The notes under the pieces are model-generated. The model saw only the letters and a program-made list of their open reading frames with translations. It searched no databases and had not been told where the DNA came from. From Streptomyces lydicus (GTDB lineage: Bacteria > Actinomycetota > Actinomycetes > Streptomycetales > Streptomycetaceae), in NCBI RefSeq assembly GCF_004125265.1, contig NZ_RDTE01000003.1, forward strand, positions 682,001 through 746,000: 64,000 bases of DNA, read 5' to 3'. The first letter of the stretch is position 1, and the number at the start of each line of letters is the position of its first letter. A program made the translations under genes and the position numbers. This document shows positions 18,462 to 27,348 of this stretch, one piece after another.

Positions 18462-19328
18462 ATGACCAGCGATCGTTCTGCCGTGTCTCGTGACCGTCGT
18501 CGCATCGAGCTTCGTGAGTTTCTGCGCAGTCGCCGGGCTCGGGTCTCGCCTGCTGATGTCGGTATGCCGGATGGTGGGCGGCGGCGGACGCCGGGGCTGC
18601 GGCGCGAGGAGGTCGCGGTGCTCGCCGGGGTCGGGGTGTCCTGGTACACGTGGTTGGAGCAGGGGCGCGACATCAAGGTGTCGGAGGAGGTCCTCGACGC
18701 GATCGCACGGGTGCTGCTGCTGGATCCCACCGAGCACGTGCATCTGTACCTGCTGGCCGGGCTCAACCCGCCGCAGTTCGCCTCCGCACCGTCCGCGCCC
18801 GCCCCGCCGCAGGTGCAGAGGCTGCTGGACGCCTGGTCACCGCGGCCCGGGTACATCCGCGACCGCCACTGGAACTTCACCGACATCAACGAAGCCGCCC
18901 GCATCGTGTTCGGCTACGGCGACAGTGACCACAACTGCCTGGTCTCGTTCTTCACCAATGTCCGCTACCGGGTCCTGCAACGCCACTGGGCCGACACCGC
19001 TCCAGACGTGGTCGCCGGGTTCCGCGCCGACGCCGCCCGCTATCCCGAGGACCCGGAGTTCGACCGCATCGCCGAGGAACTGGCCCGGAGCAGCCCGGAA
19101 TTCGCCGAGCTGTGGGACCGCCACGACGTGGCCGAGCACACCAGCGCGGTCAAGGCGGTCGACCATCCCGAAGCCGGAACGCTGGTCTTCGATGCCACCC
19201 TGCTGCCGCTGCCCGAACTGCCCGGACACCACCTGATCCTGCACAACCCCCGCCCGAGTACCGACACCCAGGAAAGGCTGGAGCAGCTCATGGGCACCCG
19301 CAGCCTGGTGGTGCCACACCCAGGATGA
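18462..19328 (+). CDS. XRE-family regulator with MmyB-like ligand domain
   Basis: 288-residue regulator. N-terminal helix-turn-helix: LREFLRSRRARVSPADVGMP, GLRREEVAVLAGVGVSWYTW, LEQGRDIKVSEEVLDAIARV. The rest is the MmyB-like domain that binds fatty-acid-type ligands in the family (DINEAARIVFGYGDSDHNCL). It is divergent from the P450 gene and 44 bases upstream of a quinone oxidoreductase; members commonly control a neighbouring oxidoreductase gene. Confidence 0.9.
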   Translation: MTSDRSAVSRDRRRIELREFLRSRRARVSPADVGMPDGGRRRTPGLRREEVAVLAGVGVSWYTWLEQGRDIKVSEEVLDAIARVLLLDPTEHVHLYLLAGLNPPQFASAPSAPAPPQVQRLLDAWSPRPGYIRDRHWNFTDINEAARIVFGYGDSDHNCLVSFFTNVRYRVLQRHWADTAPDVVAGFRADAARYPEDPEFDRIAEELARSSPEFAELWDRHDVAEHTSAVKAVDHPEAGTLVFDATLLPLPELPGHHLILHNPRPSTDTQERLEQLMGTRSLVVPHPG

Positions 19329-19372
19329 GCGGACACTGCCGGGCGTCGTGGCAGCCCGGCAGGATCACTGCC

Positions 19373-20356
19373 ATGAACAGCAACAACACGCAGATGAAGA
19401 CAGTGACCATTCCCGAGTTCGGGGAGGCCGAGGTACTCCGCATCGAGCAGATGCCGGTCCCCGAGCCCGGTCCCGGACAGGTGTCCATCGACGTGGCCTA
19501 TGCGGGCGTCAACTTCGCCGAGGTGCTCTACCGGCGCGGCGTGGTGGACGTACCGCTGCCCTTCGTGCCCGGCATCGAAGTCTCCGGCCGCATCCGCGCC
19601 CTCGGCGAGGGCGTCACGGACCTGACCGTCGGCCGGCCGGTGGCTGCGCTGACGATCGTCGAGAGCGGCGGCTACGCCGAGGTGGTGGTCACCTCCGCCG
19701 ACCTGGTCGCCCCGTTGGACGGTCTCGGCATCGGACTCGGCGTCGCCGCGGCACTCCCCTCCAACAGCACCACCGCCTTCCTCGTCCTGGACCGGGTGGC
19801 GCGCATCGAGCCCGGAGACCGTGTCCTGGTCCACGCCGCGGCAGGCGGGGTGGGCAGCCAGCTCGGCCAGGCCGCTCGGCTGCTGGGCGCCGGCCGTGTG
19901 GTCGGGACGGTCGGCAGCGAGGCGAAGATCGAGACCGCCAAGCGATTCGGCTACGACGAGGTGATCCTGCGCGACCAGGTCGCCGGGGCAGGCGAGTTCG
20001 ACATCGTCGTCGACATGGTCGGCGGCCCGTCCCGCACGGCCGGCCTGGACCGGCTGGCCCCCATGGGACGGCTGGTGGTGATGGGTAACGCCTCGGGCGC
20101 CGCAGACGTCGGCATCTCCGCCAACCAGCTGTGGTTCACCAACAAGACCGTCTCCGGCTTCAACCTCGCCGCCTTCTCCGCGGCCTTCCCTCAAGACGCC
20201 GGGCTGGCCCTGCGCCGCGCCGTACAGGCCGCAGCTCAGGGAGCTCTGCGGGTACAGGTCGAGGCCCTACCGCTGGAACAGGCCGCCGAGGCACACCGCC
20301 GCATCGAATCCGGGCACACCACCGGCAAGCTGACCCTCACCGTCGCGACGCTGTGA
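19373..20356 (+). CDS. NADPH:quinone oxidoreductase-like (zinc-independent MDR) enzyme
   Basis: 327-residue medium-chain reductase. GroES-like domain (PGIEVSGRIRALGEGVTDLT) then Rossmann domain with AAAGGVGSQLGQAARLLGAG. The catalytic zinc ligands of alcohol dehydrogenases are absent, as in quinone reductases. ATG 19373 is the first methionine that fits the family N-terminus (TVTIPEFGEAEVLRIEQM). It follows the XRE gene by 44 bases, so the two may form one transcript that senses and reduces an electrophile. Confidence 0.85.
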   Translation: MNSNNTQMKTVTIPEFGEAEVLRIEQMPVPEPGPGQVSIDVAYAGVNFAEVLYRRGVVDVPLPFVPGIEVSGRIRALGEGVTDLTVGRPVAALTIVESGGYAEVVVTSADLVAPLDGLGIGLGVAAALPSNSTTAFLVLDRVARIEPGDRVLVHAAAGGVGSQLGQAARLLGAGRVVGTVGSEAKIETAKRFGYDEVILRDQVAGAGEFDIVVDMVGGPSRTAGLDRLAPMGRLVVMGNASGAADVGISANQLWFTNKTVSGFNLAAFSAAFPQDAGLALRRAVQAAAQGALRVQVEALPLEQAAEAHRRIESGHTTGKLTLTVATL

Positions 20357-20898
20357 CATGGGGCTGCCCGCATTCAGGTTCTCGAAAGGCAAGCATCCGC
20401 CCACCTTCCTTCCGGCAACGGCCATCTCACCGTACGAGGCCGCAGCCGCATGCCGCCGCGCCACTGACTCCCCGCCCAAGCAGTCCGAGCTGCTGCAAAA
20501 AGCTTCCAAGTGGTGAAAAGCACCCCTCAAGCGACCCTCACGCGCGTGAGGTGCATCGACACTCGGAAATGCAGATCCCAAAAGTCGCCAGTCTGCCCTT
20601 CGCAATCAGGTCGATCGCTCTGTTGAACAGGAGCAAATGATGTCTATCAGGCGACTGCGAGAGGTCGTAGCGCTGCCTTCCCAAAGCAGCGGCCGGGACT
20701 GCTCCTGGGAGACCATCGAGTGCGACCTGTGTGGCTATTCGCCTGCGTAACGCGTTCTTGGAACGCGTCAGGCAGCTTCCCTAACCGCCCACCCGCAGCA
20801 CGATCCCGCCGACGGTTCGGGGGGGCCGCCTGCCGCGCCTGTGGACGCGGACCCTGGGCGACCTCACCGTCACCTACGTCCCCGACGCCGGCGTCCAC
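20357..20898. other. Intergenic region with two palindromes
   Basis: About 540 bases, lower GC around 20490-20640. Palindromes: CCTCACGCGCGTGAGG at 20536-20551 and ACGCGTTC-TTG-GAACGCGT at 20750-20768. The last part (20839 onward) reads in frame into the next gene. Confidence 0.45.
20750..20768. promoter_or_regulatory. Palindromic operator-like site
   Basis: ACGCGTTC and GAACGCGT arms, 8 bp each, separated by TTG; about 130 bases upstream of the metallo-beta-lactamase-fold gene. The bound protein is unknown. Confidence 0.35.
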
Positions 20899-21672
20899 AT
20901 GATCCCCACCCGGGTCTACCCCACCTCCGCCGGCGAGGACTGGGTGGGCCACGGTCCCCACATCACGGACGCGGGTCACCTGGCCATGGGATGCGGCGCG
21001 CTGCTCGTCGAGCGTCGTGGGGAGCGCCTGCTCCTGGACGCCGGCCACGGCCGCATCTCGGGTGGGGAGCCCGAACACTTCCAACACGGCTTCGACCACG
21101 TACAGGCCCTGCCCGATCACCTGCAACGCCTGGGCGTCGACCCGGCCACGCTGGAGACGGTCGCCTTCACCCACCTGCACGACGACCACACGGGATGGGC
21201 CCGGCCGGACGCCGTCGACGACCCGCGCAGTCTGTTCCCCCGCGCGCGCTGGATCGTCGGGGAAGGAGAACTGCAGGGCCTGGACCCCGCCGCCGGCCCA
21301 CGGCTCGCCGGACCGAGCGAACGGACCACAGCAGTCGCCGACGGAACAGAGATCGCCGAGGGAATTCATGCCTGGGCGCTGCCCGGACACACCCCCGGGC
21401 ACACGGCCTGGATCCTCGACACCGGTGACGGCCGCCGGATCGTGGCCTTCGGCGACGCCATGCACTCACCCGTCCAAATCCAGCACCCCGACTGGGAAGT
21501 CGTCCTCGACCACGACCGTGCCCAGGCCGAGCACTCACGTCGCCGACTCGTGGAATTCATGGCTCAGGACGACGTCTTCGGCTTCGGTGTGCACTTCGCC
21601 GACCAGCAACTCGGCACCGTCGACGGCACCGGCCACTGGCGCCCATGGGAGGACAAGAAGGGCAACCGGTAA
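20899..21672 (+). CDS. Metallo-beta-lactamase-fold hydrolase
   Basis: 257 residues from ATG 20899. Zinc ligands: THLHDDHTGW (HxHxDH, residues about 91-100), GHTPGHTAW, FGDAMHSP (bridging Asp), and a late VHFAD His, all in family order. The typical first strand LGDLTVTYVPDAGVH lies upstream of 20899 in the same open frame with no ATG or GTG at the right place, so either a rare start (CTG or TTG near 20839) is used or the 5' end was rearranged. Family members include lactonases and N-acyl hydrolases; substrate not identified. Confidence 0.75.
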   Translation: MIPTRVYPTSAGEDWVGHGPHITDAGHLAMGCGALLVERRGERLLLDAGHGRISGGEPEHFQHGFDHVQALPDHLQRLGVDPATLETVAFTHLHDDHTGWARPDAVDDPRSLFPRARWIVGEGELQGLDPAAGPRLAGPSERTTAVADGTEIAEGIHAWALPGHTPGHTAWILDTGDGRRIVAFGDAMHSPVQIQHPDWEVVLDHDRAQAEHSRRRLVEFMAQDDVFGFGVHFADQQLGTVDGTGHWRPWEDKKGNR

Positions 21673-22202
21673 GAGCTCGTCACACCCTTACGGGCGGGTC
21701 TTCGTGAAGCGTGCCCGGCAGGTTCTCCACGTCACCCACGACACCCCTCGGGTCGCCGGCACGGCATGGTGTCCACCCTCTCCGTCAACGCCGGCATCCC
21801 CACGCTGACCGCCGCCGTGGACACCGTGCTCGTCGGTGGCTGGGCGACCCGTCCCGCACCGGACCAGCTCGCCCCACTGCCGATGGCCGCCTGCGCCCGG
21901 CCCGCGTCACCGAACGCGTCGACGCGTTCCGCACGCTCTCCACCGCCGGCATCTCCCAGGACGAATACGGCACGGGGGCCGTCCACGCTATCGAACGGTC
22001 GTCGAGGATTCGGCAGGGGAACTGCCCATGGACATCGGCTGGGGCGCCCTCGCCGAGTCGTCGATGTGAGCCTCGGGGTCACGGTGCTGGTCACGATGTT
22101 CTCCCCCGGCCTGGCCGCATGGGCCCGCGCCGGACACACAGGGCCCGCCCCCGACGCGCCCCGGGGCGAATCCGATGCCGACTGCTGCCGACCCGTGCCG
22201 GT
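21673..22202. other. Region with broken coding-like sequence
   Basis: About 530 bases. Several short frames (for example VDAFRTLSTAGISQDEYGTG around 21910-21970) look like pieces of a decayed gene, but no family could be assigned and no full frame is open. Confidence 0.35.
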
Positions 22203-23219
22203 TCACCGGTGTGAGGACGGTGCGGTCGCGGCGTCGGCGTAGCGGCGGGCCAGGCATGCGAAGGCGTCTTTGAGTTCCGCGGGGCCGACGACTTGGATGT
22301 CGGCGTCGAACCTGCCGAGGGCGGCGGCGAGGGCAGGCCATGACCACGAGCCCAGGATGAGCCGGCAGCGGTGCGGCCCGAATTCCTCGACGACTCCGTC
22401 GTGGACGTACGGGGCCACATCGGAGGCGGGCAGGCCGAGGACCGCCTCACCGCGGCAGGGCCAGCCACCGGAGCCGTCCGACCCCTGGAACCTGCCGGCG
22501 ACGAAGGCGGCCACATCGCCCCCGGGCAGTTCGCGCGGGAAGAAACGCGGGCCGGTGGGGGTGCGCGGGGTGATCCGGTCGGCGCGGAAGGTGCGCCAGT
22601 CCTCGCGGTCGAGGTCCCACGCGACGAGGTACCAGCGTCCGCCCCAGATGATCAGGTGATGGGGTTCCGCCCGGCGCGGTGGAGGCACGTCGGTGCTGTT
22701 GTCGCCGGCGCCCTGCGCAGCTGCGGAGGAGTAATCGAAGCGCAGCGTCTCGCGGGCGTGGACGGCGGCGCTGAGTGCCATGAGCACGGTGCTGTCGACC
22801 GGCCGGGCCGGGCGGGTCGTGGGCCGTTCGACGGCGGTGACGTGGAAGGTGTCGATCCGGTGGCGCAGCCGGGCGGGCATGACCTGCCGGACGGTGGTCA
22901 GCGCGCGGGCCGCGGCTTCCTCGATACCGGCGCCGCTGGTGGTGGCGAGTTGGAGTGCGATGGCCAGGGCGACGGCCTGCTCGTCGTCGAACAGCAACGG
23001 GGGCAGCTGCGCGCCGGCGCCGAGCCGGTATCCGCCTTCCGGGCCCTTGCTGGTCACGATGGGGTAGCCGAGCTCGCGCAGGCGGTCGACGTCGCGGCGC
23101 ACGGTGCGCGGGCTGATGTCCAGCCGCTCGGCCAGCAGCGCCCCGGGCCAGTCCCGGCGCGTCTGGAGCAGGGAGAGCAACGACAGCAGCCGCGCGGAAG
23201 TCTTCTGCATGGTCTCCAT
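22203..23219 (-). CDS. WYL-domain helix-turn-helix regulator
   Basis: About 338 residues. N-terminal HTH_11 (WPGALLAERLDISPRTVRRD, VDRLRELGYPI), middle WYL domain (EPHHLIIWGGRWYLVAWDLD, with the WYL signature seen as WYLVAWD) and a WCX C-terminal extension. Start taken at ATG 23219; ATG 23210 and GTG 23240 are alternatives. Divergent from the VOC gene at 23410, which it probably controls; this pairing is common in Streptomyces. Confidence 0.85.
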   Translation of the reverse strand: METMQKTSARLLSLLSLLQTRRDWPGALLAERLDISPRTVRRDVDRLRELGYPIVTSKGPEGGYRLGAGAQLPPLLFDDEQAVALAIALQLATTSGAGIEEAAARALTTVRQVMPARLRHRIDTFHVTAVERPTTRPARPVDSTVLMALSAAVHARETLRFDYSSAAAQGAGDNSTDVPPPRRAEPHHLIIWGGRWYLVAWDLDREDWRTFRADRITPRTPTGPRFFPRELPGGDVAAFVAGRFQGSDGSGGWPCRGEAVLGLPASDVAPYVHDGVVEEFGPHRCRLILGSWSWPALAAALGRFDADIQVVGPAELKDAFACLARRYADAATAPSSHR

Positions 23220-23331
23220 GGTGCCCCGAGAAGCGGCCACACCCTGACCGCTTCTGCTGCGACTGTGGTCACCGAACCGGGCCGGACCCGGGGCCGATGC
23301 GCCTCACGGCTCTTGGGGCCGGGATGCATGA

Positions 23332-23394
23332 CCTTTCAGATCTGCCTTTTCTGTCTTTCCTGTTCTTTCCTGATTCTTTTCTGTCTTTACAAGA
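23332..23394 (+). other. Pyrimidine-rich leader of the VOC gene
   Basis: About 60 bases with almost only C and T on the coding strand (for example TTTTCTGTCTTTCCTGTTC), directly upstream of the AGGCGAGGAG ribosome site of the 23410 gene. It stands out strongly in a GC-rich genome and resembles the leader of the Lrp gene. Confidence 0.6.
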
Positions 23395-23409
23395 GGCGAG
23401 GAGCCCACC

Positions 23410-23835
23410 ATGTCCGTCAACGCAGTGACCCATCTCAACTTCCGCGGCGACGCCCGCGCAGCGCTGGCCTTCTACCAGTCCGTCTTCGGCGGACACCTGG
23501 CCGTGGTCACCTACAAGGACGCCGGAAACGTACAGGTTCCGGCGGAGGCGGACCAGGTGATGTGGGGCCAGGTCGCCGCCGACAACGGATTCCGGGTGAT
23601 GGCCTACGACGTCCCCTCCGGCCAGCCGTGGGACCAGGGCGAGAACGCGTTCTTCCTCTCGCTGCGCGGTGAGACAGCGGAGGAGGTCACCGCGTACTGG
23701 GAGAAGCTCGTTGAGGGCGCGACCGTGCTGCAGCCGCTGAGTCCCGCTCAGTGGGCGCCGCTCTACGGCATGCTCAAGGACCGCTTCGGCGTCACCTGGG
23801 TCGTGGACGTCGCCGTCGACTACCACGCGGGCTGA
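23410..23835 (+). CDS. VOC-family protein, PhnB-like
   Basis: 141-residue protein of the PhnB/3-demethylubiquinone-methyltransferase-like VOC group: THLNFRGDARAALAFYQSVF at the start, ENAFFLSLRGETAEEVTAYW in the middle, MLKDRFGVTWVVDVAVDYH at the end. GCGAGGAG precedes ATG 23410. Function in this group is usually unknown. It is divergent from the WYL regulator and upstream of an aldo-keto reductase, suggesting a small stress- or substrate-responsive unit. Confidence 0.85.
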   Translation: MSVNAVTHLNFRGDARAALAFYQSVFGGHLAVVTYKDAGNVQVPAEADQVMWGQVAADNGFRVMAYDVPSGQPWDQGENAFFLSLRGETAEEVTAYWEKLVEGATVLQPLSPAQWAPLYGMLKDRFGVTWVVDVAVDYHAG

Positions 23836-23946
23836 TCACCCCGGGCTCGGGCGGCGGCCACCCGCCGCCCGGGCGCACCGGCCGCCACCGATTTCACCGG
23901 ACCTGAGTGCGGCTCGGTCGACGACATCGCAGACAAGGACACCCTC

Positions 23947-24990
23947 ATGAAAACGCGTGCGCTGGGGCGGACCGGAATTCAGGTCAGCCCCTACTGCCTG
24001 GGCACCATGATGTTCGGCCGGACGGGCAACCCCGACCACGCCGAATGCGTCAGGATGGTCCACCGCGCTCTGGAGGCGGGCATCAACTTCATCGACACCG
24101 CCGACGTGTACGGGCCCGGCGGCGAGTCCGAGGAGATCGTGGGCAAGGCCCTCCAGGGCCGGCGCGACGACGTCGTGCTGGCCACCAAGGTCAACGGCCC
24201 GATGGGCCAGAACCCCAATCGCCGGGGCAGCTCCCGGCGCTGGATCGTCACGGAGGTCGAGCACTCGCTGCGCCGCCTGGGAACCGACCACATCGACCTC
24301 TACCAGGTCCACCACCCCGATCCGGCGACCGACATCGAGGAGACCCTGTCCGCCCTCACCGACCTCGTACGCAGCGGCAAGGTCCGCTCCATCGGCTGCT
24401 CCAACCTGCCGCCCGCGCAGATCGTCGAGGCGCACTGGGTGGCTGAGCGGCGCGGGCTGGAGCGGTTCCGCACCGAGCAGCCGCCCTATTCGATCCTCAA
24501 CCGTGCCATCGAGCGTGATGTGCTGCCGGTCTGCGAGCGCTACGGCATGGGCACTTTGGTATGGAGCCCGCTGGCCATGGGCCTGCTCACCGGCCGCCAC
24601 CGCAAAGGACTTCCGTCCGACGCACATGCCGCACGCATGCAGTGGGTTCCCCGGCACATGACCGACCCGCGCAAACTGGACGCCGTCGAGCAACTCCTCC
24701 CGCTCGCCGAGCAGGCCGGTCTGTCGCTGACCCACATGGCGATGGCGTTCGTCCTCACCCACCCCGGTGTCACCTCGGCCATCATCGGCCCCCGCACCAT
24801 GGCACACCTCGACGACCTGCTCGCGGGCGCGACGACCATACTCGACGACGGTCTCCTCGACCGGATCGACGCGATCGTCCCGCCGGGCACCGATATCGGC
24901 CCGCTTGATGTCGCCTACGTGCCCCCAGCCCTCACCGAGACGGCATTGCGGCGCCGTGAGGCCGGGCAGCGGGCGGTGACGAGCGCATGA
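23947..24990 (+). CDS. Aldo-keto reductase
   Basis: 347-residue NADPH-dependent (beta/alpha)8 carbonyl reductase. The catalytic tetrad is visible: Asp and Tyr in FIDTADVYGPGGESEEIVGK, Lys in VLATKVNGPMG, and His in LYQVHHPDPATD. MKTRALGRTGIQVSPYCLGT is the standard family start. Its stop overlaps the next gene (ATGA at 24987), so the two are co-translated. Confidence 0.9.
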   Translation: MKTRALGRTGIQVSPYCLGTMMFGRTGNPDHAECVRMVHRALEAGINFIDTADVYGPGGESEEIVGKALQGRRDDVVLATKVNGPMGQNPNRRGSSRRWIVTEVEHSLRRLGTDHIDLYQVHHPDPATDIEETLSALTDLVRSGKVRSIGCSNLPPAQIVEAHWVAERRGLERFRTEQPPYSILNRAIERDVLPVCERYGMGTLVWSPLAMGLLTGRHRKGLPSDAHAARMQWVPRHMTDPRKLDAVEQLLPLAEQAGLSLTHMAMAFVLTHPGVTSAIIGPRTMAHLDDLLAGATTILDDGLLDRIDAIVPPGTDIGPLDVAYVPPALTETALRRREAGQRAVTSA

Positions 24991-26093
24991 CCGTCCTGAC
25001 CGACAGGGCGCTGGGCCGCGCGACACTCGCCCGGCAACTGCTGCTCGACCCGGCCGACATGCCCGCCGAGGACGCCGTCGCCCATCTCGGCGGTCTGCAG
25101 GCACAGGAGCCGCAGGAACCGTTCGTCGGACTCTGGTCGCGGCTGCGCGGTTTCGACCCGTCGCACCTTTCCGGTCTGCTGATCGGACGGCGCGTGGTGC
25201 GGACCCATCTCATGCGCCGCACCGTCCACCTCGTCACCGCCGCCGACTCCCTGGCCTGGCGGTCCCGCCACGACACCATGCTGCGCCAGCGGGTTCTGGG
25301 AACCTACCGCCGCGAACTCGCCGGGGTCGATCTCGACGAACTCGCCGCAGCGGGCCGGGCGGTGATGGCCGACGCCGAGCCCCGCACCATGAGCGAGCTG
25401 GTGCGGGCCGTCGAAGCGCGGTGGCCGACGGCAGGGCGGCGCGCGCTGGGCGAGATGCTGATCGCCGCCCTGGTCCCCGTCGCGCAGATCCCGCCACGCG
25501 GGCTGTGGCGCACCAGGACCGGAGTGCGCAATGTCCTGCTCTCCGCCTGGCTCGGCCGTGAGATCGCCCCACCCGCCCCGGACACATCCGACCCGGTCGG
25601 CCAGGCCCTCGTCCGGCGCTACCTGGCCGCGTATGGCCCCGCCACCTCGGCCGACCTGCGTGCCTGGTGCGGCCTGGCCGGGCTGCCCGTCGCGGTGGCC
25701 GCGGTACGCGCGGAACTGGTCAGCTTCCGCGACGAGCACGGGAGGGAATTGCTGGACCTGCCTGACGCCCCGCGCCCCGGCCCCGACACCCCTGCCCCGG
25801 TGAGGTTCCTGCCGGCCTTCGACAATGCGATCCTCGGCTACCGGTATCGCGAAAGGATCATCGACGACGCCCACCGTGGCCTATCGGTCGCCGGTGAACG
25901 CGCCGTCCTGGTCGACGGGCGGGTCGCTGCGAGCTGGAAAGTCGACCGAGACGCCACCGTCACCATCACCCCGCTGCGCCGCCTCACCCCAGCCGAACGC
26001 TCCAAAACCACCGAACAGGGGCAGGCATTGGCCGCATTCCTCTCGGACAACGACAGCGATCGCGCCGAGATCGCAGAATCCGCCTCCGACTGA
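24987..26093 (+). CDS. Winged-helix DNA-binding protein of the AlkZ/YcaQ DNA-glycosylase family
   Basis: 368-residue HTH_42 protein. The N-terminal winged-helix region carries AHLGGLQAQEPQEPFVGLW; the Q-x-Q pair in LQAQ is the catalytic signature of AlkZ glycosylases, which unhook bulky or crosslinked bases, for instance in self-resistance to DNA-damaging natural products. TRTGVRNVLLSAWLG and RYLAAYGPATSADLRAWCGL are family blocks. ATGA overlap with the aldo-keto reductase. Most actinobacterial members have no assigned lesion. Confidence 0.75.
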   Translation: MTVLTDRALGRATLARQLLLDPADMPAEDAVAHLGGLQAQEPQEPFVGLWSRLRGFDPSHLSGLLIGRRVVRTHLMRRTVHLVTAADSLAWRSRHDTMLRQRVLGTYRRELAGVDLDELAAAGRAVMADAEPRTMSELVRAVEARWPTAGRRALGEMLIAALVPVAQIPPRGLWRTRTGVRNVLLSAWLGREIAPPAPDTSDPVGQALVRRYLAAYGPATSADLRAWCGLAGLPVAVAAVRAELVSFRDEHGRELLDLPDAPRPGPDTPAPVRFLPAFDNAILGYRYRERIIDDAHRGLSVAGERAVLVDGRVAASWKVDRDATVTITPLRRLTPAERSKTTEQGQALAAFLSDNDSDRAEIAESASD

Positions 26094-26129
26094 CCGTGCC
26101 TCCCTCAGGCCGTCTTCGTGAACCCTGGA

Positions 26130-26760
26130 TGTGGTTGCTGAAGGCCACGGCCTGCTGGAGAACGACGGGGCAGTCACCGTCTCCACCTCGCCGCACGGTG
26201 TCATGACGCCGTGCGGACGTGAGGAGCTCTCGGTGAGGTGGGACCAGCTCATCCGCGAGAGCAGGGTTGTGGAGTCGTGCGACGCCGAGCATGGCGTGGT
26301 GGACGCCGGCTCCGCGCAAGCGGCAGTCGCGCAGGACCTTCCAGTTCTTCATCCGTGAGAAGGCGTGCTCAACCCGGGCTCGGGCCCTGAGGTGGACGGC
26401 GTTGTCGGCTTCCTGCTCAGGTGTTAGGTGCTCTTGTCCGTGACGGTGCCGGTGCGGGATCAGGACGCCGGTGCCCTGGTAGCCGCCGTCGGCCAGGACC
26501 GGCGTGTCTCGGCATGCACGGTCGACGCCCGATTCGGTGAAGGCCCGGCAGTCGTTGCGGTTGCCGGGCAGTGGCAGGCCGACGGCGACGACGAGCCGGC
26601 TGTGGGCGAGGTGGTCCAGCACTCTGTCCGCGGCCGACTTCGACACTCCGAACAACGGCGCGACCTGCCGCAACGTCAGGTTGGTCCGCCAGTAGGCGGG
26701 CACCAGCAAGACCCGGCCCTCCACACTGAGCCGCCACGGCCGACCACACTGGACGTCACC
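26130..26760 (-). pseudogene. IS5-family transposase with internal deletion
   Basis: Minus strand reads LLVPAYWRTNLTLRQVAPLF and GVSKSAADRVLDHLAHS (helix-turn-helix), then directly RLVVAVGLPLPGNRNDCRAF, VLADGGYQGTGVLIPHRHRH (second Asp), VEHAFSRMKNWKVLRDCRLR (Glu motif). The stretch that should hold the first catalytic Asp is missing between DHLAHS and RLVVAVG. The open frame also reads on into the AlkZ-like gene on the other strand, without a proper end. Inactive remnant. Confidence 0.75.
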
Positions 26761-26811
26761 GCAGCGCGACCCTTTAGGAGGCACCTGGGCGGAGTGGGAC
26801 CAAGGCGCAGA

Positions 26812-26844
26812 ACGGCCCGCCCTGAATCGGACTGGGCGGGCCGT
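26812..26844. terminator. Hairpin terminator
   Basis: Perfect 11-bp inverted repeat ACGGCCCGCCC/GGGCGGGCCGT (26812-26822 and 26834-26844), 11-base loop, at the edge of the decayed IS. Confidence 0.55.
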
Positions 26845-26893
26845 CACTCAATTCCGATGCTGCTCAGGCCAACCTCACCAAGGCCTGATGACG

Positions 26894-26920
26894 CCTTCCG
26901 TTCCCCTAAGGAACGGAAGG
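26894..26920 (-). terminator. Terminator of the RNase/inhibitor pair
   Basis: Perfect 11-bp inverted repeat CCTTCCGTTCC/GGAACGGAAGG (26894-26904 and 26910-26920) with a 5-base loop, one base past the stop of the barstar-like gene. Confidence 0.75.
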
Positions 26921-26921
26921 T

Positions 26922-27341
26922 TCACCGTGCCGACTTGTCACCTCTGCCGACATAAATGCAGACGTCCGTTGGCCGCCCCACCGTCGCCGTTTCGTCCGAA
27001 AGTGATTCCGCCACATCCTTCAAGACGGCAATAGCCATCCGGTAGTCTTCCGGACTCTCGTCGGCAAACGTTGTTGCATCGGTCCACAGAATAGCCACGC
27101 GGCCATGATTTTTCGAGTGGATTCCCTCCCAGAGAGAATCAGAGAGAGCATCCCAGCTACTGGAGCCGACCACCGGAGGATCCAGCGGAAGCGCACTCCG
27201 AACTGCACCGAAGAGCGCCTCGCTCCCCGCCTGATCATCCGTGGAGAACTGATAGAGGGGACTCCCTTCGGCAGCTGCTGCCTTTATGACCTCATCAGCG
27301 CCATCCGGCCGAATAACGATCAGCCCGGGCTCAAGATTCAC
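26922..27341 (-). CDS. Barstar-like RNase inhibitor (immunity protein)
   Basis: 139-residue acidic protein of the barstar fold. The family core is clear: SSSWDALSDSLWEGI (the WDAL.D.LW helix that plugs the RNase active site) and VAILWTDATTFADESPEDYR. It would bind and block the RNase coded 7 bases upstream on the same strand, acting in the cytosol. GC content is clearly lower than the neighbours (AT-rich codons), a sign of transfer. Terminated by a strong hairpin. Confidence 0.75.
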   Translation of the reverse strand: MNLEPGLIVIRPDGADEVIKAAAAEGSPLYQFSTDDQAGSEALFGAVRSALPLDPPVVGSSSWDALSDSLWEGIHSKNHGRVAILWTDATTFADESPEDYRMAIAVLKDVAESLSDETATVGRPTDVCIYVGRGDKSAR

Positions 27342-27348
27342 TGCTGCA

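Noticed and set aside
20647..21465. Minus-strand frame over the metallo-beta-lactamase gene
   Set aside because: The opposite strand carries all zinc-ligand motifs in order; the minus-strand product has none.
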